From Streptomyces gilvus (GTDB taxonomy: Bacteria; Actinomycetota; Actinomycetes; Streptomycetales; Streptomycetaceae): a stretch of DNA of 64,000 nt. Under the pieces are notes generated by a model. That model was not told where the DNA came from. It searched no databases and saw nothing but the letters and a program-made list of their open reading frames with translations. This document shows, piece by piece, positions 20,301 through 28,029 of the stretch. Both the position numbers and the translations under genes were made by a program. The stretch covers positions 1 to 64,000 of the forward strand of contig NZ_JAKWBE010000005.1 in assembly GCF_022513565.1 (NCBI RefSeq), given 5' to 3'. Numbering within the stretch: position 1 is the first letter of the stretch; each line of letters begins with the position of its first letter.

Positions 20301-20518
20301 GCCTCGGCGGCCGCCTCGGGGGTACGGGGCACCACCACGCCGATCGGGGTCTGCCGGAAGTTGGAGGCGTCGGTGGCGTAGGCGGCGCGGCTGCCGGCGT
20401 CGAAGCGGACCTCTCCGTCGACCCGCTCTCGCAGCGCGGCCTCGAGCTTCGGCGCGTCGACCGGCGGTGCCGCGCCTGAGCGACGTACGACAGGTTCGGG
20501 CAGGTCCAACGCGGCCAT
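17396..20518 (-). CDS. FAD/[4Fe-4S] dehydrogenase, D-2-hydroxyglutarate dehydrogenase (YdiJ) type
   Basis: 1040 residues, the size of E. coli YdiJ. Domains in order: FAD-binding PCMH (GVVVPRTPEAAAEAV, LSRGGGTSLAGQ, MIGNNSCG), FAD-oxidase C-terminal domain, a [4Fe-4S] segment (CLACKGCKKDCPADVDMATYKAEF, with an earlier CVGVGKCR ... MCPSYQVT), and a Cys-rich CCG domain (CCGLTWISTGQL, ESGCCGLAGNFGFERGH). It oxidises a D-2-hydroxyacid (D-2-hydroxyglutarate or D-lactate) and passes electrons through the clusters. AAGGAGG precedes the ATG. It is preceded on the same strand by the MarR gene. D-lactate as the substrate cannot be excluded. Confidence 0.85.
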   Translation of the reverse strand: MAALDLPEPVVRRSGAAPPVDAPKLEAALRERVDGEVRFDAGSRAAYATDASNFRQTPIGVVVPRTPEAAAEAVAVAREHDAPVLSRGGGTSLAGQCTNTAVVIDWTKYCNRLESVDADARTCVVQPGIVLDELNRQLAPTGLRYGPEPATHANCTLGGMIGNNSCGATAQAHGKVVDNIARLEVLLYDGTRFWCGETSDEEYAEIERQGDLRAAVYRQLRALRDRYGDEIRRRFPDIPRRVSGYNLDSLLPEYGFDVAGLLVGSESTLVTVLRAELELVPVVKERTLVVLGFPEISVAADAVPAILPYEPIALEGVDARLIKDERIKGLNQKALAELPQGNAYLMVQFGADTHEEADEQAHRMLDGLHESEHDADVAFLDDPTHEDQLWQVREAGLGATAHVPEHPDTFEGWEDSAVPTDRLGEYLRRLRRLFDEFGYLSDVGPSLYGHFGQGCVHTRIPFDLYTADGVAAYRRFMERAADLVVEFGGSLSGEHGDGQSRGELLPRMFGDELVAAFGQLKAVFDPLDRMNPGKVVAPYKLDENLRLGSHWAPYDPRELHFRFPDDGNSFAEAANRCVGVGKCRQLSNQGGSVMCPSYQVTREEEHSTRGRARLLFEMLDGHGDSALRDGWRSEAVHDALDLCLACKGCKKDCPADVDMATYKAEFLSHHYEGRPWRRPRSDLSMGWLPALAQVVGRTRLGPVVNALTHTPPLSKATVALAGVEDRELPLFAGRTLQQWFAGRRETYGDGARGSVMLWPDTFTNFFHPHIGQAAVELLERAGWRVELPKEPLCCGLTWISTGQLDVAERVLSRTVRHLAGHVRAGGLVVGLEPSCTTVFRSDMGELFPGDRDVRRLSDQTVTLAELLTEHSPGYEPPHVPDRSARAVAQVHCHQHAVLGWEADQELLRRAGVDVEQLESGCCGLAGNFGFERGHLEVSEACAERVLLPRLREEDASTVVLADGFSCRTQVHELDSGGHEAVHVAELLASALPGGAFGSAYGVGQDVRPAAPGRAGKALALAGAGVGFAGVAAGLVRGLRR

Positions 20519-20617
20519 GGAGCCCTCCTTCGCTCGGCCCGGCGGCAGGTGACGGGACCGCCGGGTACCCAGGCGGTGGCGCGGTCACCCGCGTGCGGGA
20601 CGATCCGGAAGGCGCTT

Positions 20618-21121
20618 TTACGGTGTCTTGGGCTCCTCGGCGAGTTCCGGCATCAGCCCGCACATCGCGTCCCGCTGGTCCGGGCCCATGACGTGGGTGA
20701 GGGCCCGGGCGACCGTCGAGGCGAGCACGCCGGAAGCGTCCTCCAGCAGACCGCGCGCCTTCTCGGTGAGGGCCACCTCGATGCCCCGCTTGTCGCCGCA
20801 GACCGAGTTGCGGGTGACCAGTCCGGCGTGCTGGAGGCAGGCGATCTGGTAGGTGAGCCGGGTCTTGGGGCGGCCCAGGAGCTCCGCGACGCGGGTCATG
20901 CGCAGACCGGTCCGGGGGTGCTCGGCGAGCAGGCACAGGATCAGGAACTCGTCGTGGGAGACGTCGAGCCGGTCCTTCACGACGGACCGCAGTTCCTGCT
21001 CCACCGCCCCCATGGCCGCCAGCATCACCATCCAGGCGCGCAGCTCCCTGGGCAGCAGTCCGCCGCCCTGCGTGGACGGGCATTCGGGCAGGGCGGCGGA
21101 GTGCTCCTCGGGGTCGGCCAT
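20618..21121 (-). CDS. MarR-family transcriptional regulator
   Basis: 167 residues with the MarR winged helix: LDVSHDEFLILCLLAEHP, LRMTRVAELLGRPKTRLTYQIACLQHAGLVTRNSV, the wing CGDKRGIEVALTEKAR, and C-terminal dimerisation helix. It is divergent from a YceI gene with three A/T-rich palindromic sites between them, a classic MarR arrangement. It lies 99 bp upstream of the D-2-hydroxyacid dehydrogenase on the same strand and may control that too. Effector unknown. Confidence 0.9.
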   Translation of the reverse strand: MADPEEHSAALPECPSTQGGGLLPRELRAWMVMLAAMGAVEQELRSVVKDRLDVSHDEFLILCLLAEHPRTGLRMTRVAELLGRPKTRLTYQIACLQHAGLVTRNSVCGDKRGIEVALTEKARGLLEDASGVLASTVARALTHVMGPDQRDAMCGLMPELAEEPKTP

Positions 21122-21141
21122 GTCCCCGAGTCTACCTGTCG

Positions 21142-21209
21142 TTCAATTTTGGACGTGATGGTTGTCCAGATTTGGATGATGGGCTAGCCTGTGGTCATCC
21201 AATTTTGAA
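21142..21209. promoter_or_regulatory. three MarR-type operator sites with a YceI promoter
   Basis: TTCAATTTTGGA (21142-21153), TCCAGATTTGGA (21165-21176) and TCCAATTTTGAA (21198-21209) are variants of one imperfect palindrome in an AT-rich patch between the divergent marR and yceI genes. For yceI, TTGTCC (21163-21168), 16 bp, TAGCCT (21185-21190) is a plausible promoter overlapped by the middle operator. Confidence 0.65.
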
Positions 21210-21252
21210 TCACCCTCGTTGTGAGTCAGTCCCCCGCTCCCTGGAGAAGATC

Positions 21253-21768
21253 ATGACCGTCGCCGTCGGAACCGGACTGTGGCAGCTGGACGCCGCCGCC
21301 TCCACCGTCGCCCTGCGCCACAAGACGATGTGGAACCTCGTCACCGTGAAGGGCACCTTCGCCGGTGTCGGCGGACAGGGCGAGGTGAAGGCCGACGGCT
21401 CCGCCACCGGCACCATCACCCTGGACGCCGCCTCCCTCGACACCAAGAACAAGAAGCGCGACGAGCACCTGCGCTCCGCCGACTTCTTCGACGTCGACCA
21501 CCACCCCGAGATCACCTTCGCCGTCCGCAGCGCCGAACTGCGCTCCGGTGACACGGTCGAGGTCACCGGCCAGCTGACCGTGCGCGGCATCAGCCGCCCG
21601 CAGACCGTCACCGCCCGCCTGGTCGGCAAGGACGCCGACGCGCTCACGCTGGACGCGGAGTTCACCGTGGACCGCGCCGAGTTCAGCCTCGGCTGGAACC
21701 AGATGGGCATGATCCGCGGGCTGACCACGGTCAACGCCACGCTCCGCTTCGTGCGCGCGGGAGCCTGA
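21253..21768 (+). CDS. YceI-family lipid-binding-like protein
   Basis: 171 residues, a single YceI beta-barrel: TGLWQLDAAASTVALRHKTMWNLVTVKGTF at the start, LDAASLDTKNKKRDEHLRSADFFDVDHHPEITF in the middle, LTVRGISRPQTV and VDRAEFSLGWNQMGMI later. YceI proteins bind long isoprenoid or amide lipids. There is no signal peptide, so it is cytoplasmic as in other actinomycete members. GGAGAAG precedes the ATG. It is divergently paired with MarR, which in Streptomyces commonly controls yceI. Confidence 0.93.
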   Translation: MTVAVGTGLWQLDAAASTVALRHKTMWNLVTVKGTFAGVGGQGEVKADGSATGTITLDAASLDTKNKKRDEHLRSADFFDVDHHPEITFAVRSAELRSGDTVEVTGQLTVRGISRPQTVTARLVGKDADALTLDAEFTVDRAEFSLGWNQMGMIRGLTTVNATLRFVRAGA

Positions 21769-21774
21769 CGACAG

Positions 21775-23529
21775 TCAGCCCTTCCTGCCGGTCCGCGGGG
21801 AGACGCTCTTCGCCGCCAGCCGCACGTCCATGCTGGACAGCGTCTGCGGCGTGGGCGTGAAGACCCGCACACGCACCCGGGTGTGGCGCCCCGGTACGGT
21901 GAACTTCCCCTCGGGCGGGCGGAGTTCGTACCGTGCCGTGGCGTGCGCCGACAGCGTGGCCGGCCCGCTCGTGATCGACCAGAACTGGCGCATGCCCTGG
22001 CCGGTGGTCAGCATGAAGTGCGGCACGAGAGTGCTGTCGTCGGTGTTGGTGACCCGCAGCGACAGCCGGGTGACCACCTTCGCGGACGCCCGGCGCACCG
22101 AGGTGACCTCCATCCGCAGCGGCGGCTGCCCGGTGACCGCCACGATCGCGGACACCAGCGCCGGAGTGACGGCCAGCGCCGCCGCCACACCCAGCGCCGT
22201 ACGCCGGTTCGGACCGGTGAGCGGACGCGGACGCGGCTGCCACGCGCCGGCGAACTCGGCCGGCGGCGCGGTGACGGCGGCCGCGAGCCACAGCGGCGTC
22301 ATCATCAGGTAGTAGCCGTCCTGGGACCGGGTCGCCAGGAAGAAAGCGCACCACGGCAGCACGGTCGCCGCGGGCCCCAGCCGGCGCGGGAACAGCACCA
22401 GCAGCGCGAGCAGTCCGGCCGCCAGCAGCAGACTCGCGTACCCGTACCAGTCGAGCCTGTCGCTGCCGTTCGTGAAGTACAGCGAGACGTCCACTAGCCC
22501 CTGCCCGTGCAGGGTCGCCCCTTGGATCAGCGGCAGCGCGATGCCCTTGATCCAGGTGCCGGGCTCGCTCACGGCGAAGTACGTGTTGATCAGCAGCCAC
22601 ACGAGCGCGGCGATGCCCGTGATCCGCAGCACCACCAGCGCCGCCGCCCGCCCGCCCAGCTCACCCCGGCGCACCGCGTAGATCCCGGCCAGCAGGAACG
22701 GCGCGAGGAACCACGGCAGCTGCTGGGTCGCGCAGGCGGCACCCAGGCAGACGGCCCGGGCCACCCCGGGCGTCCCGAGCCGGCCGCCCCGTCCGATCCG
22801 CGGCCAGCGCACCACCACCGGGATCAGCAGGGCCAGCGCGGTGATCGCCGGGTAGCCGAGGCGGCCGTAGTTCGGCAGCAGCCCGAAACCGAGGCACACC
22901 ATGGTCGCCGCCGGCCGCCACTGCGCGGGCAGCATCCGCCACAGGGCGACCGTGCCGAGGATCAGCGCGCCCGTGCTCAGCGCCGTCGCCGGGGCGCCGC
23001 CGTGGCCCAGGAACAGCAGGGGCGCGGTCAGCAGCGGGCCCAGCGGGGGATAGCCGTAGGTGAAGTCGTAGCCGCCGGTGACCGTCGTGGTGAGGGCGAC
23101 GCCATGGGTGAAGAGCCAGGGCCAGGGCTGTCCGTAGACCGGGTGCCCGGCGACCAGTTCCCTGGCGGCCTGCGCGGTCAGCACCGCCTCGTCGCTGCCG
23201 CCGTGGTCCATGACCCAGGCGCACAGGGCGAGCGTCACCGCGGTCGCCAGCACCACCAGGTCCAGCCGGGCGAGCGAACGCGTCCGGCGCACGACCAGCG
23301 CCAGCACCCCGCAGACCAGGATCGACGCGTAGCACGCCGATATCACCGCGGCCACGAAGGGACGATGGCTCGCCGCCGACGTCCAGACGCCGCGGGTGCC
23401 GATGAAGAGGCTGATGTCGGCGAGGAGGGTCAGGACCCGGTGCCACTGCGCGGGGGGTTCCGGTGCGGCGGACACCGCCGACTGCGTCCGCCGGCCGGGT
23501 GTCACCTGTCGTGTTTCTGCCAAGTGCAC
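21775..23529 (-). CDS. polytopic membrane protein, GT-C glycosyltransferase-like
   Basis: 584 residues with about ten to twelve membrane helices. After helix 3 an extracytoplasmic loop HGGSDEAVLTAQAARELVAGHPVYG carries the acidic residues expected in the first loop of GT-C enzymes that use polyprenyl-phosphate sugars, followed by YDFTYGYPPLGPLL. The last 130 residues form a soluble beta-rich domain (LRMEVTSVRRASAKVVTRLSL ... RHTRVRVRVFTPTP). Function is inferred from topology; specificity unknown. The start is GTG; it ends 6 bp from the convergent YceI gene. Confidence 0.6.
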   Translation of the reverse strand: MHLAETRQVTPGRRTQSAVSAAPEPPAQWHRVLTLLADISLFIGTRGVWTSAASHRPFVAAVISACYASILVCGVLALVVRRTRSLARLDLVVLATAVTLALCAWVMDHGGSDEAVLTAQAARELVAGHPVYGQPWPWLFTHGVALTTTVTGGYDFTYGYPPLGPLLTAPLLFLGHGGAPATALSTGALILGTVALWRMLPAQWRPAATMVCLGFGLLPNYGRLGYPAITALALLIPVVVRWPRIGRGGRLGTPGVARAVCLGAACATQQLPWFLAPFLLAGIYAVRRGELGGRAAALVVLRITGIAALVWLLINTYFAVSEPGTWIKGIALPLIQGATLHGQGLVDVSLYFTNGSDRLDWYGYASLLLAAGLLALLVLFPRRLGPAATVLPWCAFFLATRSQDGYYLMMTPLWLAAAVTAPPAEFAGAWQPRPRPLTGPNRRTALGVAAALAVTPALVSAIVAVTGQPPLRMEVTSVRRASAKVVTRLSLRVTNTDDSTLVPHFMLTTGQGMRQFWSITSGPATLSAHATARYELRPPEGKFTVPGRHTRVRVRVFTPTPQTLSSMDVRLAAKSVSPRTGRKG

Positions 23530-23732
23530 GTCGGGGACGGTAGTGGCGCCGAGTGAGCGGTACGTGGCCGGACGTGAAGAGTTCGGTGTGAGGGGGGTAA
23601 GGCACAGGTTTGACCGTCTCGATGTGACCCATGTGACGGTCGCGGACCGTGTCGCTGTTCGGCCGAACGGGTGACTTGCCGTAAGAATTGGCCAGTGCGA
23701 TCTGTGAAGGCGAGTCAGTTCGGGGGGAGCCG

Positions 23733-24122
23733 GTGAACAGTCACGACGTCACCGATGAGCAGTGGGAAGGGCTCGCCCAGGTGGTGCCGTTGCGGGGACG
23801 CGACGCCTGGCCGTCCTCGGTCGGGCACCGGGCGCTGCCCGACGCGGTGACGGAGACCCGGCGCCGCTTCGTCGTCCTGCGCGTCAACGTCTTCGCCGAC
23901 GCACGCGACGTCGCCGAGACCCTGATGGCCGGTGTCCCCGTCCTCCTCGACCTCAGCAGCGCCGAGAGCGAGGTCGCCAAACGGGTCCTCGACTTCAGCA
24001 CCGGAGTCGTCTTCGGCCTGGCCAGCGGAATGCACCGGGTCGACCGCAACGTCTTCCTGCTGACACCGTCGGGCACCGAGGTGACGGGCCTGATGGAGGG
24101 GGCGGGAGTGTCGGGCGGCTGA
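23733..24122 (+). CDS. SepF-like cell-division protein paralogue
   Basis: 129 residues, mostly the SepF/DUF552 core: FVVLRVNVFADARDVAETLMAGVPVLLDLSSAESEVAKRVLDFSTGVVFGLASGMHRVDRNVFLLTP. It lacks the long N-terminal membrane-binding linker of canonical SepF, which anchors FtsZ at the division site, so it is one of the short paralogues found in Streptomyces. GGGGGGAG precedes the GTG. It stands alone, away from the dcw cluster. A regulatory or sporulation-specific division role is inference. Confidence 0.88.
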   Translation: MNSHDVTDEQWEGLAQVVPLRGRDAWPSSVGHRALPDAVTETRRRFVVLRVNVFADARDVAETLMAGVPVLLDLSSAESEVAKRVLDFSTGVVFGLASGMHRVDRNVFLLTPSGTEVTGLMEGAGVSGG

Positions 24123-24239
24123 GCGTGTGGGAGCCCGTCGGACCGCCGCGGTCACCTCACGTCACGACGGTCCCCCGATCGTAGGAAGCCCCTCACGGCG
24201 GAACGGTTCGCCTGCGGAGCGGAGTCCTACGGTCCGGAC

Positions 24240-25406
24240 ATGAGCGTGTCATCGCCCCCATCGCCCACGACCACGTCTCCCGAACCCCCCACCGCGATCC
24301 GCCCCTGCGTCACCGAGCTGCGGCTGTCCGCGTTCGCCGGGCATCGGCGGGCCGGGTTCGCGCTCGGCCCCGTCACCCTGCTCGCCGGGCCCAGCGGGGC
24401 CGGGAAGACGACCGCGTTACGGGCGTACGAGGCACTCGCCCGGCTCGGCGGCGGTGCCGCGGTCGACGAGGTCTTCCTCGACGCGAGTGCCTGCGTGCCC
24501 GACCGCGCCCGGCCCGACGCCCAGCGCCGCAGGGGCTTCCGCATCGGCTGCACGGCCGACGGCCCCGAGGGCCCGGTCCGGCTCGACGTCGCCGTCCAGG
24601 CCGAGCCCGAACTGCGCATCGTGGGCGAACGGTTGACGTCCGCAGGGCTGGTGCTGCTGGAGACCGCGCTGCGCGATCCCGCCCGCCGCTGCGTGCAGGC
24701 CGCCTGGCACACGGCCGGTTCGGCGCCGGTGACCCGCGCCCCGCTGCCCGACGACCGGCTCGGCACCACGCTGCTCCCGCTGCGGGTGGCCGGCAAGACC
24801 GACGGACAGCGCCGGGTGCTCGCCGCCGCCGAACAGATGGTGGTCGCCCTCCGCTCCGTCTTCGCCTGCGACCCGCGCCCCGGCCGTATGCGGTCCCCGG
24901 TGCCGATGGGCTCCGGCCGGCTCCTCGGCGGCTGCGACAACCTCGCCGACGTCCTGTGGCGCACCCGCACCGAGTGCGGCCGCCGTCACGCCCTGCTCGT
25001 CGCGGCGACGGGCGCGGGCTGCGCCGGGCCGGTGACCGACGTGCTCGCCGAACCGCTCGGCGACGGCACGGTCCGGGGCCTGCTGGACCGGGGCGACGGA
25101 TTCCGGACGCCCTTCGCCCGCCTCGGTGACGGCGAGCTGCGTTACCTCGCCCACGCGCTGGTCCTGCTGACCGGTCCCGGTGTGCTGGAGGTGGACCCGG
25201 CCGGCGAGGTGCCCGCCGCGATGCAGACGCTCACCGTGCTGGCCGACGCCTTCGACCGGTCCCTGGACCCGCGCCAGCGCCGCGCGCTGACGGACCTCGC
25301 GGTGCGCATGGGCGCCCGTGGTCACATCCGCTTCGTGGCCGCGGTCGCCGACGCGTCCTGGGCGGAGGGGACCGACGGGGTCACGGTGGTACACCTGGAC
25401 CCGTGA
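24240..25406 (+). CDS. P-loop ATPase (AAA/SMC-like), TTA-containing
   Basis: 388 residues. An N-terminal beta strand (TELRLSAFAGHRRAGFAL) leads to the Walker A motif GPSGAGKTT at residues 50-58. Late in the protein DGELRYLAHALVLLTGPGVLEVDP resembles the signature/Walker B region of SMC-type or OLD-like ABC ATPases, but the coiled coil is missing and the protein is compact. Leu60 is a TTA codon (24417-24419), so translation may require bldA. The stop overlaps the start of the MazG-like gene by 4 bp (GTGA), indicating coupling. Substrate and role unknown. Confidence 0.75.
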   Translation: MSVSSPPSPTTTSPEPPTAIRPCVTELRLSAFAGHRRAGFALGPVTLLAGPSGAGKTTALRAYEALARLGGGAAVDEVFLDASACVPDRARPDAQRRRGFRIGCTADGPEGPVRLDVAVQAEPELRIVGERLTSAGLVLLETALRDPARRCVQAAWHTAGSAPVTRAPLPDDRLGTTLLPLRVAGKTDGQRRVLAAAEQMVVALRSVFACDPRPGRMRSPVPMGSGRLLGGCDNLADVLWRTRTECGRRHALLVAATGAGCAGPVTDVLAEPLGDGTVRGLLDRGDGFRTPFARLGDGELRYLAHALVLLTGPGVLEVDPAGEVPAAMQTLTVLADAFDRSLDPRQRRALTDLAVRMGARGHIRFVAAVADASWAEGTDGVTVVHLDP

Positions 25407-25729
25407 ACGAACCTCTTGATGTGGCGGGACTGCAGCGCAGACTGGCCGAGTTCGCGGCGGCGCGGGGCTGGGAGCCCTACCACACCCCGAAGAACCTCGT
25501 CACCGCGCTCAGTGTCGAGGCCTCCGAACTGGTCGAGATCTTCCAGTGGTTGACGCCCGAGGAGTCCGCGCGTGTGATGGACGACCCGGACACGGCGCAC
25601 CGGGTGCGGGACGAAGTGGCCGACGTGCTCGCCTACTTGCTCCAGCTGTGCGAGGTCCTCGGCGTCGACCCGCTCGCCGCGCTGGACGCGAAGATCGACC
25701 GCAACGAGCGGAGGTTCCCGGCACCGTAA
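25403..25729 (+). CDS. MazG-like nucleotide pyrophosphohydrolase
   Basis: 108 residues, a complete all-alpha NTP-PPase of the MazG/RS21-C6 group: LAEFAAARGWEPYHTPKNLVTALSVEASELVEIFQWL, then VRDEVADVLAYLLQLCEVLGVDP. The acidic residues of E..EL.EIFQW and DE.AD bind Mg2+ for hydrolysis of non-canonical or excess (d)NTPs to NMP and PPi. It is translationally coupled to the P-loop ATPase upstream (overlapping GTGA), so the two probably act together. Confidence 0.9.
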   Translation: MNEPLDVAGLQRRLAEFAAARGWEPYHTPKNLVTALSVEASELVEIFQWLTPEESARVMDDPDTAHRVRDEVADVLAYLLQLCEVLGVDPLAALDAKIDRNERRFPAP

Positions 25730-25906
25730 GGAGTCGTACGCTCCGTTTTCACTCTCCGGAGTCGAAATCCGCTTCGAAACCGATTCGTTGTCCACAGATT
25801 TCCGCCTTCCTCTGGCTTTTCGTCCCGGGCGCCTTCACTCTGGGTAGTGGACAACGGAGTTCGGGCAGACGCGTGGGCAGCGCGTGGAGACGGACGGGGG
25901 CAGCGC

Positions 25907-26377
25907 ATGGACGCTGTGCGGCTCATCGTGACGAGCAGGCGGGCGCTGGCGGTGGGCGGAGACGCGCCCGAGATCCTGACGGAGGTATGGCAGGCGCAGG
26001 CCCTCGCCCAGGCGATCGGCAGCCGCCTCGCGGTCGCCGGACCACCCGAACTGCGCGGCGAGGCACTGGGGTTGACGGAGCTGGCGGGCCGCGGCTGCGG
26101 GGTGCTGGACGAGCCCCGGCTGGCCCCCGGCGACCTCCGCGCGGCCCAGCTGACCGAACTGGGCGACGCCCGCCAGGCCCTCAGCTACCTCGGCGGTCTG
26201 CTCGGTGAGGTGGGCATCGCCCTGGTGGGCCTCGCCTGCGCGGTGAACGACGAGGGCACGTACTGGCAGTGCATGGAGGCCATCGACGCCGCGGACGAGT
26301 CCAGAGACCGCGTCCGCGAGATGCTCCGCAAACTGACGGACGCGGAGCAGCGTTTACCGGAGAGAGAGGCCGGCTAG
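25907..26377 (+). CDS. DUF6099-like helical protein, TTA-containing
   Basis: 156 residues, predicted mostly alpha-helical, no signal peptide: MDAVRLIVTSRRALAVGG, EILTEVWQAQALAQAIGSRLAV, ALSYLGGLLGEVGIALVGLACAV, EGTYWQCMEAIDAADESRDRVREML. This fits the Streptomyces DUF6099 pattern as I remember it. Codon 150 is TTA (26354-26356). It lies 177 bp after the MazG-like gene on the same strand. Function unknown. Confidence 0.65.
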   Translation: MDAVRLIVTSRRALAVGGDAPEILTEVWQAQALAQAIGSRLAVAGPPELRGEALGLTELAGRGCGVLDEPRLAPGDLRAAQLTELGDARQALSYLGGLLGEVGIALVGLACAVNDEGTYWQCMEAIDAADESRDRVREMLRKLTDAEQRLPEREAG

Positions 26378-26488
26378 ATCAGCTCCGGGCGATCAGGTGT
26401 GCCGCGCAGGTGTGCAGTCACAGCTGATCCACGAATAAACGAAGGCGCCGGTCGGCCCCCTGTGCGAAGGTGAGACCGTCGTCCTGCC

Positions 26489-26519
26489 GAGCCCCCAGGA
26501 TCACCCTTCCTGGGGGCTC
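26489..26519 (+). terminator. 12-bp hairpin, terminator or leader attenuator before hen1
   Basis: GAGCCCCCAGGA / TCCTGGGGGCTC with a 7-nt loop, 112 bp after the DUF6099-like stop and 46 bp before the hen1 ATG. A further 8-bp inverted pair (GATCAGCT 26377-26384, AGCTGATC 26422-26429) lies upstream. If the hen1 promoter is between the two (the AT-rich GAATAAACG near 26433), the hairpin would be in the hen1 leader. Confidence 0.6.
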
Positions 26520-26565
26520 TCGTGCGCACGGCACCCGAACCGTCCACCCGTCGGAGAGTCTCCGC

Positions 26566-28029
26566 ATGTTCCTGACCATCACCACCACCGGCACCCCCGA
26601 ACGCCCCGCGACCGACCTCGGCTACCTGCTGCACAAGCACCCCGACAAATCGCAGGCGTTCTCCACCTCCTACGGCACGGCGCACGTCCTCTACCCCGAG
26701 GCCGACACGCGGCGCTGCACGGCGGCCCTGCTGCTGGAGGTGGACGCGGTGGCCCTGGTCCGGCGGGGCAAGGGCAAGGGGCGCGGCGGAGCTCCCGACG
26801 CGGCACTCGCGCAGTACGTCAACGACCGCCCCTACGCGGCCTCCTCACTGCTCGCCGTGGCGCTCAGCGGAGTCTTCTCCAGCGCGATGAAGGGCACCTG
26901 CCACGCCCGCCCCGAACTGCCGGACCAGGCAAGGCCGTTGCGCATCGAGATACCCGCACTGCCCGCCCGCGGCGGTCCCGGCCTCGTACAGCGTCTCTTC
27001 GAGCCCCTCGGCTGGACCGTCACGGCCGAACCGGTCGTGCTGGACAGCGAGTTCCCCGAGTGGGGCGACTCGCGGTACGTGCGGCTCGTCCTGGAGTCCG
27101 AGGCGCTGACCCTCGCCGAGGCGCTGCGTCACCTCTATGTCCTGCTCCCCGTCCTCGACGACGCCAAGCACTACTGGGTGTCCTCGGACGAGGTCGACAA
27201 GCTGCTGCGGGCCGGCGAGGGCTGGCTGCCCGGGCACCCGGAGCAGAAGCTGATCACCAGCCGTTACCTGTCCCGCCGCTGGTCGCTGACCCGGCAGGCG
27301 ATGGAGCGGCTGGAGCTGGTGCGGCTCGCGGAGGCCGACGACAGCGAGGTCGAGGACATCGACAACGCGGTCGGGGAGGAGACCGAGGCGGAGGAGAAGC
27401 CGACGCCGCTGGCGGTGCGGCGAAGGGACGCGATCGTCGAGGCGCTGCACACGTCCGGCGCCGCGCGCGTGCTCGATCTCGGCTGCGGACAGGGCCAGTT
27501 GGTTCAGGCGCTGCTCAAGGACGCGCGCTTCACCGAGATCGTCGGTGTCGACGTGTCGATGCGCGCCCTGACCATCGCCTCCCGGCGGCTGAAGCTGGAC
27601 CGCATGGGGGAGCGGCAGGCCTCGCGCGTCAAGCTCTTCCAGGGCTCGCTCGCCTACACCGACAAGCGGCTCAAGGGGTACGACGCCGCCGTGCTCAGCG
27701 AGGTCATCGAGCACCTCGACCTGCCGCGGCTGCCCGCCCTGGAGTACGCGGTGTTCGGCGCGGCCCGTCCCCGCACGGTCCTCGTGACCACCCCGAACGT
27801 CGAGTACAACGTCCGCTGGGAGTCCCTCCCCGCGGGCCATGTGCGCCACGGCGACCACCGCTTCGAGTGGACCCGCGAGGAGTTTGGCGCCTGGGCGGGC
27901 GCGGTGGCCGAACGGCACGGCTACGACGTGGAGTTCGTGCCGGTCGGCCCGGACGACCCGGAGGTCGGGCCGCCCACCCAGATGGCCGTGTTCAGGATGA
28001 CCACCGAGAAGGAGGCGAAGGCGGCATGA
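26566..28029 (+). CDS. hen1: bacterial Hen1, 3'-terminal RNA ribose 2'-O-methyltransferase
   Basis: 487 residues. The N-terminal half is the bacterial Hen1 domain that docks on Pnkp (MFLTITTTGTPERPATDLGYLLHKHP, SLLAVALSGVFSSAMKGTC, LYVLLPVLDDAKHYWV). The C-terminal half is the SAM methyltransferase (ARVLDLGCGQGQLVQALL, VGVDVSMRAL) with the Hen1 metal-binding signature E379-x-x-E382-H383 (EVIEHLDL) and a late His (GHVRHGDHRFEW). It 2'-O-methylates the 3' end of cleaved RNA so that the repaired site resists a second cut. It overlaps pnkp by 4 bp (ATGA). Confidence 0.96.
   Translation: MFLTITTTGTPERPATDLGYLLHKHPDKSQAFSTSYGTAHVLYPEADTRRCTAALLLEVDAVALVRRGKGKGRGGAPDAALAQYVNDRPYAASSLLAVALSGVFSSAMKGTCHARPELPDQARPLRIEIPALPARGGPGLVQRLFEPLGWTVTAEPVVLDSEFPEWGDSRYVRLVLESEALTLAEALRHLYVLLPVLDDAKHYWVSSDEVDKLLRAGEGWLPGHPEQKLITSRYLSRRWSLTRQAMERLELVRLAEADDSEVEDIDNAVGEETEAEEKPTPLAVRRRDAIVEALHTSGAARVLDLGCGQGQLVQALLKDARFTEIVGVDVSMRALTIASRRLKLDRMGERQASRVKLFQGSLAYTDKRLKGYDAAVLSEVIEHLDLPRLPALEYAVFGAARPRTVLVTTPNVEYNVRWESLPAGHVRHGDHRFEWTREEFGAWAGAVAERHGYDVEFVPVGPDDPEVGPPTQMAVFRMTTEKEAKAA

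Noticed and set aside
17156..20479. 1107-codon plus-strand frame
   Set aside because: Shadow of the D-2-hydroxyacid dehydrogenase gene, which has clear FAD and Fe-S motifs.
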